From Hysterangium stoloniferum (Eukaryota > Basidiomycota > Agaricomycetes > Hysterangiales > Hysterangiaceae), in assembly GCA_015178975.1 (NCBI GenBank), contig WHVD01000037.1, positions 372,001-436,000 of the forward strand: DNA of 64,000 nucleotides. Direction: 5' to 3'. Positions 9,258 to 24,472 of the stretch are shown here, one piece after another (within the stretch, counting starts at the first letter, position 1; every line of letters begins with the position of its first letter). The translations under genes and the position numbers were made by a program. Below the pieces are notes generated by a model, which worked only from the letters and a program-made list of their open reading frames with translations, did not search any database and was not told the DNA's origin.

Positions 9258-12085
9258 TGGCTCAACCAGAGCACAATTTCTCCGCAGCCTTGTCAACATG
9301 GAAAGGTATGTCGACATTGCATATTATGAGTCATTGGTGCTTATTTGGTGTAGAGGTAAATCTTTCCGAACTGCAGAAGACGCTAGATACACAGGGTCTT
9401 GAGGTTGTTGAGCATCAGAAGGAAAGTGTCGTTGGACGAAAGGGCCTTTCTGATAGAACTAAAGGTAGTTAAATAGCAGCTCATAAATCAATGTTTCTTA
9501 CTATTGACAGAGTTTAAGAAACTTCCCGACGAAGAAAAGCTCGGAGCATTCAAAACTCTCTTAAAAGGAACTTATTCCTCTAATTTCTAAAATACACCCA
9601 GCTGACCTGCCTTGTAGCCTATCAAACTGAAATCGATTCATTGACTAAACGTTGCAAAAGTTCCGAGAATGCATTTTTGAATGTTTACAAAGTACTCGCG
9701 GAAGCACCAGATCCGTATCCACTACTCGAGGCAGCGGTTGTAAGTGCTTTCTGTGTTGTTTTTCTTTTAAATCGAACTTCTAGTAGGATCAAACTGTCAA
9801 AGTAGGCGAGGCATTGACATTAGAGCTGGAGGTACAACGCTTGCGCGACGATAATGCTGATTTACGTCGGCGTGTTGGCGATGTTTCTGCCCTAGAAGCC
9901 TCCAAGAAGAAGTTGCAGATTAAGTTGGACCAAATTGAACAAAGGGTATGTACTGGGTTAATTTACATCCCCTTTGTTTTTAAATTGCCCTATAATGTAG
10001 ATGGACGACCTCATTCAAGAGAAAGTGACTCAGAAAGAGAACGAGTTAAACGCCACTTATGATGAGAAGATGATAAACTATGAAGAAAGGTATGTAGTTG
10101 TTTTGGAATAATGCCAGATAGTTAACGATCGTTAGAGAACGAGATCTTCAACGCCAGGTTGCTTTGGTAAAAAATCAGCTCCGGGACCTCCAAACTTCCA
10201 ATGAATCTACCCAGGCAAAGCTTTTGAACCACAGTGAACGCCAAGGTTTGTACTTCTGACGACCTCGTGAATATTTCGAGCACCTTCCTCACGCTACTTT
10301 TAGACCAGGAGGTTGTTGCCAAACTTGCTGAGATGGATTTCATAGTCGCAGATCTTGAGCGTGCAAACAGTCGTGTAGCTGCAGTTGAACGACGTAATGT
10401 ACGCGTTCTACCCACTACATTTCGTTTCTACGTAGATTATATTATTTTCAGGAAATTCTTCGAGCCGAGATAGAGGCTGTCCGAAGTGGAAACGACTCGA
10501 CTGACCGGTGCGTTATCTTAATCGGCTTATTCCCAGTTTTGGAAGCGTTGATAAGGGCAATATAGTGTACAATCTCTTGAGACTCAGATTTCAGAACTCG
10601 AATCTGAATGCGCTAGATTATCACGAGCATTCGATGCGCAAAAAACCTCAGCTCACGAAGCAGAACTTGCTGTACAGCGTAAGGCTGACGAGGCTCGTAA
10701 GGAGATAGGCTCGCAGGTGTGTGTGACATACATTTCGGCTGCTCATGTTCAACATTGTTACAGACATCCGAGATTGAGAATCTGAAGCAAAAGCTACATC
10801 GATACAGCGATTACGACGAGATCAAGCGTGAACTCGAAATAATGAAGGTTCGGACAAGACGACGTTGTATTATAGTGCAGCTTTTTGAGTTCTACTGCAG
10901 TATGTCGAATTTGCAGGTGGGGAGGAAGACGATACGGACGAGGCGCAGCCAGACCGTCTTGGACTACGTCTCCCCGACCCAAACGCTGATAAAGCTAATT
11001 TGCAACACGGGAAGGCATTAGAAACCCTGTTGGCTGCGAAAAACAAACGCATCCTCGAGGAATTGACAAGGTTTCGAGTATGTAAATATGTTACTCATTT
11101 CGGCATACCTAATCTCCCTTGTATTCAAGGTGGTGCATGGGGAGCTGGAAGCGTCCTTGCGATCTTTATCCGAAGAATTGACATCGACAAAGGAAGAGCT
11201 CGAGAAGCAAAGATTATTAAATGAAAGGCTCGAAACCGATCTCCTACAAATAAACAAACATGTCAATGGGAGTACCGCTGGCATTGGCGCTGCCGATAAC
11301 GTGCCAGCACCAAGCGGCACACCGGGAGGCTTGGAAGGTCTGAATCTTGGGAAAATTCATGTACGTACTTGAATCGGGCGGTTCTGGTGCTATCCTTACC
11401 TTTTCTCCTCTAGGATTCGCCAGCAAGGACATCCCCCATACCATTCACCTCTTCTGCAGATACCTCGATACTCCCTATTGTCACAAGCCAACGTGATCGC
11501 TTCCGGCAACGTAATGCTGAGCTTGAGGAGGTTCGTTAAACTCACTTTTCCTCATATAAGTACTCAAGGATCAACAGGAATTACGGAAACAATTCCAAGC
11601 CATTTCGGAACTCCGGACTGAAGTCAAAAACCTGCAATCTGATAACCTTAAGCTTTACGAAAAGGTACGGTACATGCAAAGTTATCGTGATGACTCCAAA
11701 GTAGTCCCTTCTACGACTGCAATGAACGCACTCTCTGCCGGTCCATCTACTCGCCCTGATGAGATGGGGAAGTACCATGCGCGATACGAGGAAAGCATGA
11801 ACCCTTTCGAGGTGTTCAGGGGGCGAGTAAGTTTTCTCCCAAGTCTCTCATGATTGCAGTTTTCAATTAGGCTTCAAGGAAGCCGCGCGGGCAGTGCAAG
11901 CTCTTAACCCGATCGAAAGAGGCACACTGGTGCTTACGCGACACATACTGGGTAATCGGAGATCACGGAACGCATTTATCGTGTATGCTGTAGGACTCCA
12001 CCTTTTGGTATTAGTCACACTGTATGAATATACAACGACGTCCGGAACAACGCTACAAAAGCAGCCGCCACCTGTTTTTGGGTAA
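9258..12085 (+). CDS. COY1: CASP-type Golgi golgin (Coy1 homologue)
   Basis: A multi-exon gene with roughly a dozen short introns. The ATG at 9258 opens MAQPEHNFSAALSTWK and is followed by almost continuous coiled coil (for example ELQKTLDTQGLEVVEHQKES, TLELEVQRLRDDNADLRRRV, SEIENLKQKLHRYSDYDEI). The C-terminus is diagnostic of the CASP family: KYHARYEESMNPFEVF, then ALNPIERGTLVLTRHIL and a single membrane anchor around FIVYAVGLHLLVLVTLYEY, ending at 12085. Family knowledge: CASP/Coy1 is a tail-anchored golgin that tethers vesicles in retrograde Golgi traffic. Its 3' end converges with the TFIIH gene, 110 bp away. Oddity: the third intron (9568-9617) would need a GA donor in place of GT. Exon borders are by eye; family assignment is firm. 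Confidence 0.9.
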
Positions 12086-12195
12086 AACCAAGGATTCCAG
12101 TAGTCAGATGGAGTGGAGGCGCTTTAATGTATTTTAAGTTATGTTATAGCTATGCAAATGCAATGGACATTAGAACAGTAGATGAACATAAAATA

Positions 12196-14544
12196 TTAAC
12201 GGATCAGTGGTGGTCTACGAGCCCGATAGAAGCTAAGGGCTTTTTCTGTAGCATCAAGGAGGGGTTGTAAAGCCTGTAATGGCTATTAATGTTATTCTTT
12301 GAGCAACTGCGAAAAGCACCTACCACTTGAACCTTCATAGGATCTACACCTTCTTGTCTGGCGGCATGTACGAGTGCATCAACTTTAGCAGGAGTTCGCA
12401 AGAGATAGTCTGCCATTCTATCAGCTTTCGCAGCTTTTTGGGCTGGTGACGCTGAGGCTAATGTCTGAGTATCAGAGGCTGGTGGAAAGATTGTACTCCA
12501 AAATTGACGAAGAAATTCATTTCCGGCAGTCTGGCAGCTTCTCATTTGTCTAAATATCTCTTCGGGGATATCATCTAGAAGAATTTCAGAGAACGGCATC
12601 GACGTGGGGGAACATATTCACTTGTTTTCTTCTTTATGTCGAATTGTCGGGTGACATGCTGGGTCATGGATGCCAGTGCTGTGGCCGTCGCCTTTCCATC
12701 CAGCTTCATCTAAGCGGAGTTATCTTATTTGTATCATTCTAGATAACGCAGAAGACTATACCGATGCCAGGTGTTGTTTCCAATCCTTCAGATTGTCCTT
12801 GACCCCAAATAAAGCTGCAACCATGTCGGGCTGAGTGATAAATAAGTGCAACCTGCTGAATACTGCAAGATGTTGACATACCGGTTCTATTTCTTTGCCG
12901 TTGGAGGGATTATCAGAAGCGCGACCTTCAAAGTATCTCTGGCGGTCTTTCATTTCCAACGCGATAGCAGACGATGCATGGGGATCATGAAGGTCATCCA
13001 AATCGATAGCACCATACATCTTTTGATACATTACATTGAGTGACTATTCTTGTTTGTAAATGTAAATCTTACCGAAGTGGATTCTGTTGTCTCATCCACA
13101 CGACGACGTTTCGACGGGGGCAAATCACCACTGAGTGGATTTGTGAATGGTTATCGAAAGGTTACAAATATGCATACAGTGCAGAGTTTAATAAACGCTC
13201 GGAGTGTTGGTTAAAACGACGTATAAGTGGGAGAGCCCCCCGTTGCTTTCCCGCTTGCATGGTGACGTCCTTTTCATTTCCTGTCTGCATCATAATTAAT
13301 AAACGCATGATCGTAATCAGTACAATGTATACACGAACTTGAGGATGATCTTCTTGAGTTGCTTCAAGGTTTACCGATAAACCCACACTGGTATTCTTTC
13401 GTTTACGAGGTTCAAGACCTTAACAAGATAAGGTTCCTGGGTGGAATTGAAACTGACATATGCATACCATCATCCTCTTTTTCAAGGTATTTGTCGAAAA
13501 TAGCATCTTCTTTGACAAAGTTCTGTGCTGCCGTTGATCGAATCGAGGCTCGATGGCTATCAAAGAGTTTGGACTGAAAGTATCGTTTCCAAAACTCCCC
13601 CTCGGAGAGCTTGAAATCAGAAGCATCTGCTAGTGGTCTTAAACGTATGTCAGAGGAGTACATACCTGACTCGGAACATTTTCACTGTATGCCTTTGCAA
13701 CAACAGGATGTTCCTCAAAAATATCGTGGACCATTTGTGGGGTTACCATAATTTTCCTTTCGCCATTTGCTTGATCGGTAGGTCGAGGATCAACAATCTT
13801 CCCTGGTTTACCTCTTTTCTGTCGTTCGACAGAAGCTTCCGCAAGGATTAGGTGCTTCCATTATATTCTATATCAGAAAATGATCGAAAAAACCACAATT
13901 AATTGATTTAGTTACTTCTCGACCCTCCCAGAACTCTGACTCAGTAATCTGCCCGCCTACGACAAGTGCTAGATGAAGCGCGGCTAACTCAGGTGTCTTA
14001 AGCAAGACATTTTTTCGAAGTCGAAACTCTTCAGGATTTCCAGGAGACGCTGCTGATAATGGGGTCCTTGCTCCAGGCGTTGAACCTCGAGAGAGAGGTT
14101 GCGGAGGGCAAGCGAAGGGCGTAGGTGGGGTTGAAAACGACGCTGGTGCAGTAGAAGGTCCCGACGCATTCTCTAATGCAGCACGATTTCGGCTGATTAT
14201 ACTGCTTAGTTCGCGTTTAAAGGTCTCTCGCTCTTCCACAGCAGCTGGGGGAGGCGCAATGAACGTAAAGTTATGGCCTTGATCGTCCCCAACGACACCC
14301 AGTTTCAATCTAACTTGTGCGGCACCTTCTTTACTACAGAATAAAGCTATAGGTTGTATTTGAGCGAACAAACCGATCATCGAAGGAGGGAACTGAACGC
14401 ACAGGCAGCTTGCACATATGGGATCTTGAGGGCCGCGCCCTTCTTGCCGTCTTGGGACCATTGTAAATGAGTAGTGGTGAGCTCTAACAAACCAGGAAGT
14501 TTCTTGTAGGATGCTTTGGCACGACAGACAATATCTGAAGTCAT
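12196..14544 (-). CDS. TFB1: TFIIH core subunit Tfb1/p62
   Basis: Read on the minus strand from the ATG at 14542-14544 (MTSDIVCRAKASYKKLPGLL). The N-terminus is a PH-like domain, with VRLKLGVVGDDQGHNFTFI as its conserved strand. After a Ser/Pro-rich linker, the first BSD domain is at about 13915-14010 (LRKNVLLKTPELAALHLAL, then ITESEFWEGRE). The second is at about 13480-13620 (LSEGEFWKRYFQSKLFDSHR). The C-terminal helical part is carried by exons at about 12756-13031 and 12309-12599, and the last exon ends FYRARRPPLIR. Known role: p62/Tfb1 holds TFIIH together and binds activators and XPC/Rad4 in transcription initiation and nucleotide-excision repair. Start choice: the first intron (donor CCT|GTGCGT) joins VQAAS to LFCSKEGAAQ in frame. 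The gene is divergent from the next one with only 96 bp between start codons. Confidence 0.92.
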
Positions 14545-14640
14545 GGAGGAGAAGCATACATAGGTGCCACCCAGCTAACTATGTAAAACGGCTTTTCAGA
14601 TTTCCGCCACTTACGTAACGGACACTTCGCTTCTCCTCAT
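14545..14640. promoter_or_regulatory. Shared bidirectional promoter, TFB1 and PAC4
   Basis: Only 96 bp separate the two start codons, so both genes must share this promoter space. No TATA-like box is evident. Confidence 0.6.
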
Positions 14641-15167
14641 ATGGCGTCGTCCATACAAGTCACCTCGCAATATGTTCCAGCTTTAAACTCCTCATTTCCA
14701 GGTCTTGCTTTCCAAGTAACATCATTAGTGGACTCATATATGATCTGGATTGGAACAATGCCGGGATCATCCAATGATGTTCAACTGGCGGTGGCCAACG
14801 GGCGGTTAGTTCAAGACTGGGCTTGTGCGATGCCTCCATCTAAGGTCTGGCTATTCTGGCTACCCTTTCTCAGATTTTAACGCATCATAAAGACTACTGC
14901 GTCCACTCCCGGAACAGCACTGTTCCGGCCCTCCAACACAGGTATAGCTTTGCCCATGGCACAAAGATTAGGTTATTGTGTACCATTTCTTACTGGGAAC
15001 CGCTCAAATTATGATGTTTACCATCTACAGCCCTTCGATTCAAAAAGCAGATATTTATTTCCATCGATTTCCCTCCAGCATTTATGACTATGAGTGATGG
15101 AACGACGTTAGCTTTCGAAGCAGAAAAACAAGCATTAGCAATACTAAAAAAATTGGAACAACATTAA
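14641..15167 (+). CDS. Proteasome assembly chaperone 4-like protein (PSMG4/Poc4)
   Basis: Three exons. Exon 1 (from ATG 14641) gives MASSIQVTSQYVPALNSSFP, then FQVTSLVDSYMIWIG, the strand pattern of PAC4 ('F-x-V-x-x-L-x-D-S-x-x-x-W-x-G'). Exon 2 gives GTALFRPSNTGIALPMAQRL and exon 3 gives LRFKKQIFISIDFPPAF, ending ALAILKKLEQH before TAA 15165-15167. Human PSMG4 has the same order: a DSLFLWVG-like strand, a TSTGLAQRLARK-like helix and a KQVFVS-like strand. Known role: PAC3-PAC4 (yeast Irc25-Poc4) helps build the 20S alpha ring. At about 125 residues the length fits. Assignment is from motif resemblance only. Confidence 0.82.
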
Positions 15168-15606
15168 ATTTCTTTATGTAATTGCACACTACTTCACATC
15201 AATACGGATACTCCACTCTTCTGCGCTGAGAGATTGCACCTCGCTGTGGCCTTGCTCAGTAATCGTTCTCATGCTTCCATCCCCTTGGATGAGCTGTCAA
15301 TGCTCAAGTTGAAACATACAAAGAAGGTCGTATTTCTAGCTCGTTTGGCTCTATGTTCCAATGAAATTGGCCCAAACCGTGGAAGATACCTAATATTTGT
15401 ACGAAACAGATGGACTGTCACTAAATCAAGATCGTGACTATAGGCTAATACTTGTTTCAAAAATGTAATTTACAGCATGTCACGCGTCGACGTCACGTCA
15501 AGGAATAGCTTCTATGATTACATAAGTCAGATACTGGAAAACTTGAAAGATTCCATAAAAAGCAAGCACGTTCTTAATACCTCATTCAACGTTTGTTACC
15601 CCTTCT
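15168..15606. other. Intergenic region with a possible minus-strand short exon
   Basis: Mostly promoter for the next gene. On the minus strand, about 15190-15292, a short frame opens after a CAG acceptor and reads ITEQGHSEVQSLSAEEWSIR before a stop at about 15195. Its composition is protein-like, but I could not connect it to an initiating exon. It may be a small antisense gene or chance. Confidence 0.25.
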
Positions 15607-16628
15607 ATGGTCAAAAAACAGCTAGTGGTCTTTGATTTTGACTGGCACGTTTGTTTCAATACTTTCAAACGTATAACCTATCCTTAAAATATTTTCTTAG
15701 GTCCTTCGTGGATCAGGACACAGACCGATGGGTTTGTGAAGTGTTAAGCACATCACTACGTCGGCAGATGGAAGACCTAGAGACGACGACGCAATGGACA
15801 GATATCGTGTGGGTGCAAACAACGGTACTTCTTAACAACTCTGAAACTTGTATCAATAGTGCATGGAGTTTAAAGGAGTTGCATGCGTTGGGGATTACCC
15901 GCCAGCAGATCGAAGGTGCTCTACGGCTTCTTCCATTCGTGAGTCCTCTTCTGTAAAAAAATTCCATTGCCTGATAAATGACACTAGCACCCTGCTATGC
16001 GCAGAGCAGTTGAGAATCTAAAGGCGGCAACGCCAACAGAAACGCATTTCGTAATCCTCTCCAACAGCAACTCTGTATATATATCCACGATCTTAGAGGT
16101 ATGACGGAGTCTGCCGCATTCCTTGCAACAACTAATCTTTTGATAGGATCAGAAATTGACCCATCTATTCGACGAGATTACCACCAATCCGGCTGAATGG
16201 GACGATTCGGGTTTACTCAAGCTGCGTAGACGAATTGACCCGTCCGGTCCCCAGCACTCTTGCAAAGTAGGGTGTAGTCCAAACATGTGCAAAGGTCAAA
16301 AAAACACATGTGTCCCTTTTTTCTCCATAATAATTTAATATTACAGGGGAAGAACTTGATACATACCTAGCCCGATATCCCGATGAATTCGAGCGAATTA
16401 TCTATGTTGGTGACGGATCGAATGACTACTGCCCAGTGCTCCGATTGAAGAGGTATTTTACAATTCTCATCCAAGAAATTTCACTTATGCTTAAGTAGTC
16501 ACGACATCGCTCTCGTTCGCAAATACCGTGGTTTGGAGAGACGCATCGCCAAAGAAGGTGGTCTAAAATGCAATGTTGAGTATTGGGACGGCGCCTGGGA
16601 AGTCGAGGAAATTTTTGCAAAGTTATAG
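15607..16628 (+). CDS. PHOSPHO1/2-type HAD phosphatase
   Basis: Seven or so exons. The ATG at 15607 opens MVKKQLVVFDFDW, the HAD motif I (Asp-Phe-Asp) typical of the phosphoethanolamine/phosphocholine and pyridoxal-phosphate phosphatase family. Further family blocks follow in order: DTDRWVCEVLSTSLRRQM, HPAMRRAVENLK, FVILSNSNSVYISTILE (motif II Ser), KVGCSPNMCK, and IIYVGDGSNDYCPVLRLK (motif III/IV, GDGxND). The stop is TAG at 16626-16628. Known: these cytosolic Mg-dependent enzymes remove phosphate from small metabolites; the exact substrate cannot be read from sequence. Oddity: intron 1 (15645-15700) appears to have a GC donor, because only that junction rebuilds the W-S of motif I. The gene converges with the kinase gene (246 bp). 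Confidence 0.88.
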
Positions 16629-16873
16629 ATCCTTAGACATAATATTTTTAGCAAACACACTGTCAGAGTAATCCTTCTAGAGCTCCCAACAGTTAAAGCA
16701 ATGGTCATTGAGTGTACATGATACATGTGTTAAAAGAACACGTGTAATTTTCCGCGTGTAGAGCCACACCTGCGTGGCTATTCGGATGCAATGATATGTG
16801 CAGGAGAATTAAGAGCCAGGGAGATAACGAGAAAAGGACAAAAAAGAAACAACTTTGGATGGCATTGTTGAGT

Positions 16874-20884
<4,011 letters not shown>

Positions 20885-21212
20885 TTACTGTTGGAGCAAA
20901 AGAAAGAAAGAGTTGTCTACAACAGGATGTTGCAGAAGAAACACTACGGTAAACAAATGGATATGATTTGGCTTTCAGAAAGCTTGTAATATCGATAGAG
21001 GGAGGCAGCTGCTGCCGCCTCTAGTAGGCGACGACCAACGGGACGTGAGTTTGTGGACGCTTGTTTGGTGTCTCACTAGCACTGTCACTAATCATCCGCT
21101 AAACAAATACATAGCCACTGCAGTGCACCTACTTCTCAACGACGCCCTATTTTCACTTGTTTCGACTGCAATCAGACAATTTACAACACGAGGACTTCAT
21201 TTCATTTACTGA
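20885..21212. promoter_or_regulatory. YAK1 upstream region
   Basis: 328 bp between the kinase start and the 3' end of the next minus-strand gene. It contains a near-perfect palindrome at about 20997-21024 (TAGAGGGAGGCAGCTG and its complement CTGCCGCCTCTA), able to form a hairpin around a CAGCTG core. It may be a binding site; there is no further evidence. Confidence 0.35.
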
Positions 21213-22300
21213 TTACTCCTGAAAAAAAATCCATAGGCTTTTGCTTCCAGCAACAACCATACCTATTCGCTTGTTGTCCGGCGAAATTCCTCTCTTCCCG
21301 GCTGCCATGCCATGCACATCGAGGTTTAAGCACGAATCATATTGTATAACTACATCATCTTCGAAGATGTCCATGAGCTGTACTTGGTGATACCGCCGAT
21401 TGCCGCACTTAGCTCGATCCTCATCCCCATGGTACACTTTCAGGAAGTGCACTACTGCCTTGACTTGCTCACATCCAGATACAATTATTGATCAGAAGAT
21501 ATGTCTGTTCACGAGTAATACATCAAAAACCATCCCGCCAGTATATCAAGGTATCTAATTGACAGGATTGAAACTAGAGGAATGAAGTGCAAGTCCTTAA
21601 CAACAAGAGTGGCACGTGTACCAGGTTGGGATATGGAGTCACGGTCCTTTGAGAGCTGGAAATTATCTGAAATTGGCTCACCTGTGGGCTTCTTAAAAGA
21701 TAAGTACCAGCCATGAGCTTGACGAGATACATAGCCTTGCAGAGTAGTTGCACGCCAAATTTCTGAATGTAAGCGCCATCCTACGCTGGGCCAAGGGACA
21801 AACGGATCCATGCTGTGGCCGAGCGTGCGAAAAGCGCGGTAGGAGAAACAGCCACGAGCATATTTTCCGCAGCTCCTTAGAAAACCATTGCCAATCAACA
21901 AATCAGCGATCAAAGGAACATTTAAAGAAGCCCTCGAGTCGAAAATGGTCGACTCTTTGCCAAGTCTCCAAGGTATCACAGAATAACCAGAATAAAGCCC
22001 TTAGCTCTATCGTCTACACTCAGAAAGTTGGTAGCAGATAAAAATCGACGTCAGCAGAGCATTCTAGTCCAGTTGCGGAGAGGCTATATTTCACCTCAAA
22101 AACTCCTTCACCGCTTTTATAAAGTCGACTCTGGCCAGCTGGCCAAGAAATTGGTGAAATGTTTTTCATCTATCATGTCATACCCAGCCTTTGCAGAGCT
22201 CAGAGAAAGGATGGGAGCAGTACACCCTAGATCACTCTTCGTTATTTCGAATCTCCTTTCCGACGAAAAAATCACTCAAACCTATGCGTTACATTAACGA
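21213..22300 (-). CDS. Unrecognised minus-strand gene, several exons, limits uncertain
   Basis: Three open stretches on the minus strand have protein-like composition and are joined by plausible splice sites. About 22120-22290 has DMIDEKHFTNFLASWPESTL. 21520-21985 has IADLLIGNGFLRSCGKYARG, PSVGWRLHSEIWRATTLQGY and AHGWYLSFKKPTGEPISDNF. 21213-21470 has VYHGDEDRAKCGNRRYHQVQ and PDNKRIGMVVAGSKSLWIFF, ending in TAA at 21213. I do not recognise a family. The start was not determined and the exon joints are not proven. The plus strand is also open for about 120 codons around 21930-22297, so strand choice rests mainly on the two downstream blocks. It could be a lineage-specific gene or a decaying one. 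Confidence 0.4.
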
Positions 22301-24472
22301 AACTGGCTGCTTAAGGGAAACCTTTACTCAGATTTCAAACAAAGAATAGTAAAACAGAGCCGATTGCGTACTATTTAAACGTACTCAAGCTTCACACTCC
22401 CATTTCCGTGTTGAATACAATATCTGACTCTCACCCACCCTACCTACCCTCTGGCCAATGCCAAGATAAAATCAACGTTTTGTGGTGATACAGGTGTTAT
22501 CTTACATAGGGTGCACCGTAGTAAAGAAAAGGTGCTCAAGCTCTATTTGCCGTCTGCTGCTTTCTTGCGTCCTGGCTGTCGTATCAGGGTCGTCAACTGT
22601 CGGGACTGTTTGTGTCCAACAATGCGAAGGATTCCTCCGAAGAACGTGGTGGCACGAAGAGAAATAACGCTTCAGGAACAGGTTCAATTGTGGATAATTC
22701 TAAACACGGTCCTGTATTCAAAAATGTTATGGGCACATATAAACTAATAATCAATCTATTTTCGCCGTCGAACGATTGACGGTCCAGAAGTAGTACTCAG
22801 GACCAGTGAGGCAACGGATGCTATCTGCTAGATGTCTGTTTGCAAGCAAGTGCCAATGAGTTGTCAAGGATTAACAGTAAAACTAGCAACGTGTGTTCCG
22901 AGTCTGTGAGGCCAGGGCAGTACCATTAATCGGTGCACTTGAAATGAAGAGACTGAAAGAATATGGTAATCGAACACGTTGCCTGCCAGGGTTGAGATCA
23001 ATAAAGAGTTAATATAATAATAATGTGATAGATTGACGGGATAGTCGTACTGCTGTCTTAAGGGTGTTCTGGGCAAGCAACAAGACACTGTTGAATGGAC
23101 GAGTGTAGATTCTCAGTGCAACCACGGGCGGCGAAATAACGCATCTGCGATTTGTTGGGGAGGCAATGCAGGGGAGGATCTCTCACCAGGCTGCATAAAT
23201 ATTAATGTGAAGAAGAAGTGTTGAGAGGGATTTGGCCGACACTATGAAGACCTAAAGATCAAGTAGTCTCATTCAGAACTTGAAGCGTATGCATTTAATT
23301 CACCAAGTTCTTCCCGATGTATTAATGGCCAAAAACAACAAGTGGAGTATCTATGCAATGTCATTAGTTAAACACACTTCTCTCAGACTGGTTTCCATAG
23401 TCGAATAGCAACAAGTGAAGTTTGTAGGTAGCGATATTTAGTTATGCACGCTTCTCGGGCTAATCTCCATAGCAGGTTCAAATGGAATATTTAGGTAACG
23501 ATATTTAGTTTTGCACGCTTCTCAGGCTAATCTAAATAAGTAGGTTATTTAAATTCTAGGCGAGTCCTGATTTGAAGCCGCACGGAAGAATACATCGGAG
23601 GTCAACGGGATTGTATCCAAGTGGTGCTAGAAATGTGTGGACGGTAACATAACCGACTTATTTTACTCTTCGTATGAAGATGGATCGCTTGATTCAACCA
23701 AACACGAGGGCGGATTCCTTGCCCAGTGTCAAGTATTGACGATACCATGATATTCCGAGATAGTTAAGTCCCGCGTTCCTATAAGAGGATACCAGATTCA
23801 GGAGCCGATCTCCAGTCCAATGTATAGCTCTCAAATGTCAGAAGTCGCATGAACTAGAAGCATATTCATTCCGCATTCATTAACGCAACCAACCTATTCC
23901 GTACGAGCCATAAGGAACTATCGATGGCAACCAATCAAGTCTCAAGCGTAGGTGTGTGCCAGAATAGCCATTCAGAACCGGTGGCAAAGGTCTGCTTTCC
24001 ATGCCATAATTGTATCATTACAGTAGAAGTGGGGGTAGGCCGTCGGATCCTGCCGAAGAGGTTCGAGTGCAGGGTAACCTAAAATAAAATAAAACCTTGT
24101 GGAATGTGGAGTTGGGGTCCCCCAAAGGACCGAAACGGAGTTCCTTCCAACGAGTTATACAGGTAGAGAGTTGACTGATACTCGTTTACCCTTTGGGCGG
24201 CAGTTGGAGGATTCCGTCGTCGTCGTGACATTCCTTTGGGCATTGGCAGATTAGAGATGTTCAACTTGACTGTTAATGATTGTCGTTAAATGGAACATAC
24301 TTGGCTATTGTCCGACCTACTCCTGAACCTTCTCAGGGGAATTAGGGCAAACAGAAAATGGGAGGATGATGTCTGATAGGTACTCAATTTATTACATCAG
24401 AGTGACATGGGTGTGACAGATGCGTTATTCAATCTTTTCTTTGCACTATACCCTGCGTATTTAAACCACAAG
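22301..24472. other. Gene-poor spacer of about 2.2 kb
   Basis: No convincing coding sequence on either strand: the open frames are short, overlap on both strands and lack recognisable motifs. The only structure seen is the short tandem repeat at 23358-23537. The last 150 bp probably serve as promoter for the glutaredoxin-like gene. Confidence 0.5.
23358..23537. repeat. Short tandem repeat, about 67-bp unit
   Basis: AGGTAGCGATATTTAGTTAT (23426) and AGGTAACGATATTTAGTTTT (23493) begin two copies of a 67-bp unit, both containing GCACGCTTCTC(A/G)GGCTAATCT. A weaker third copy precedes them (TTAGTTAAACACACTTCTCT at about 23366). Non-coding. Confidence 0.65.

Noticed and set aside
22482-22747. Overlapping short frames on both strands upstream of the glutaredoxin-like gene
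   Set aside because: No motif, no conserved splice pattern and equal openness on both strands; treated as chance.
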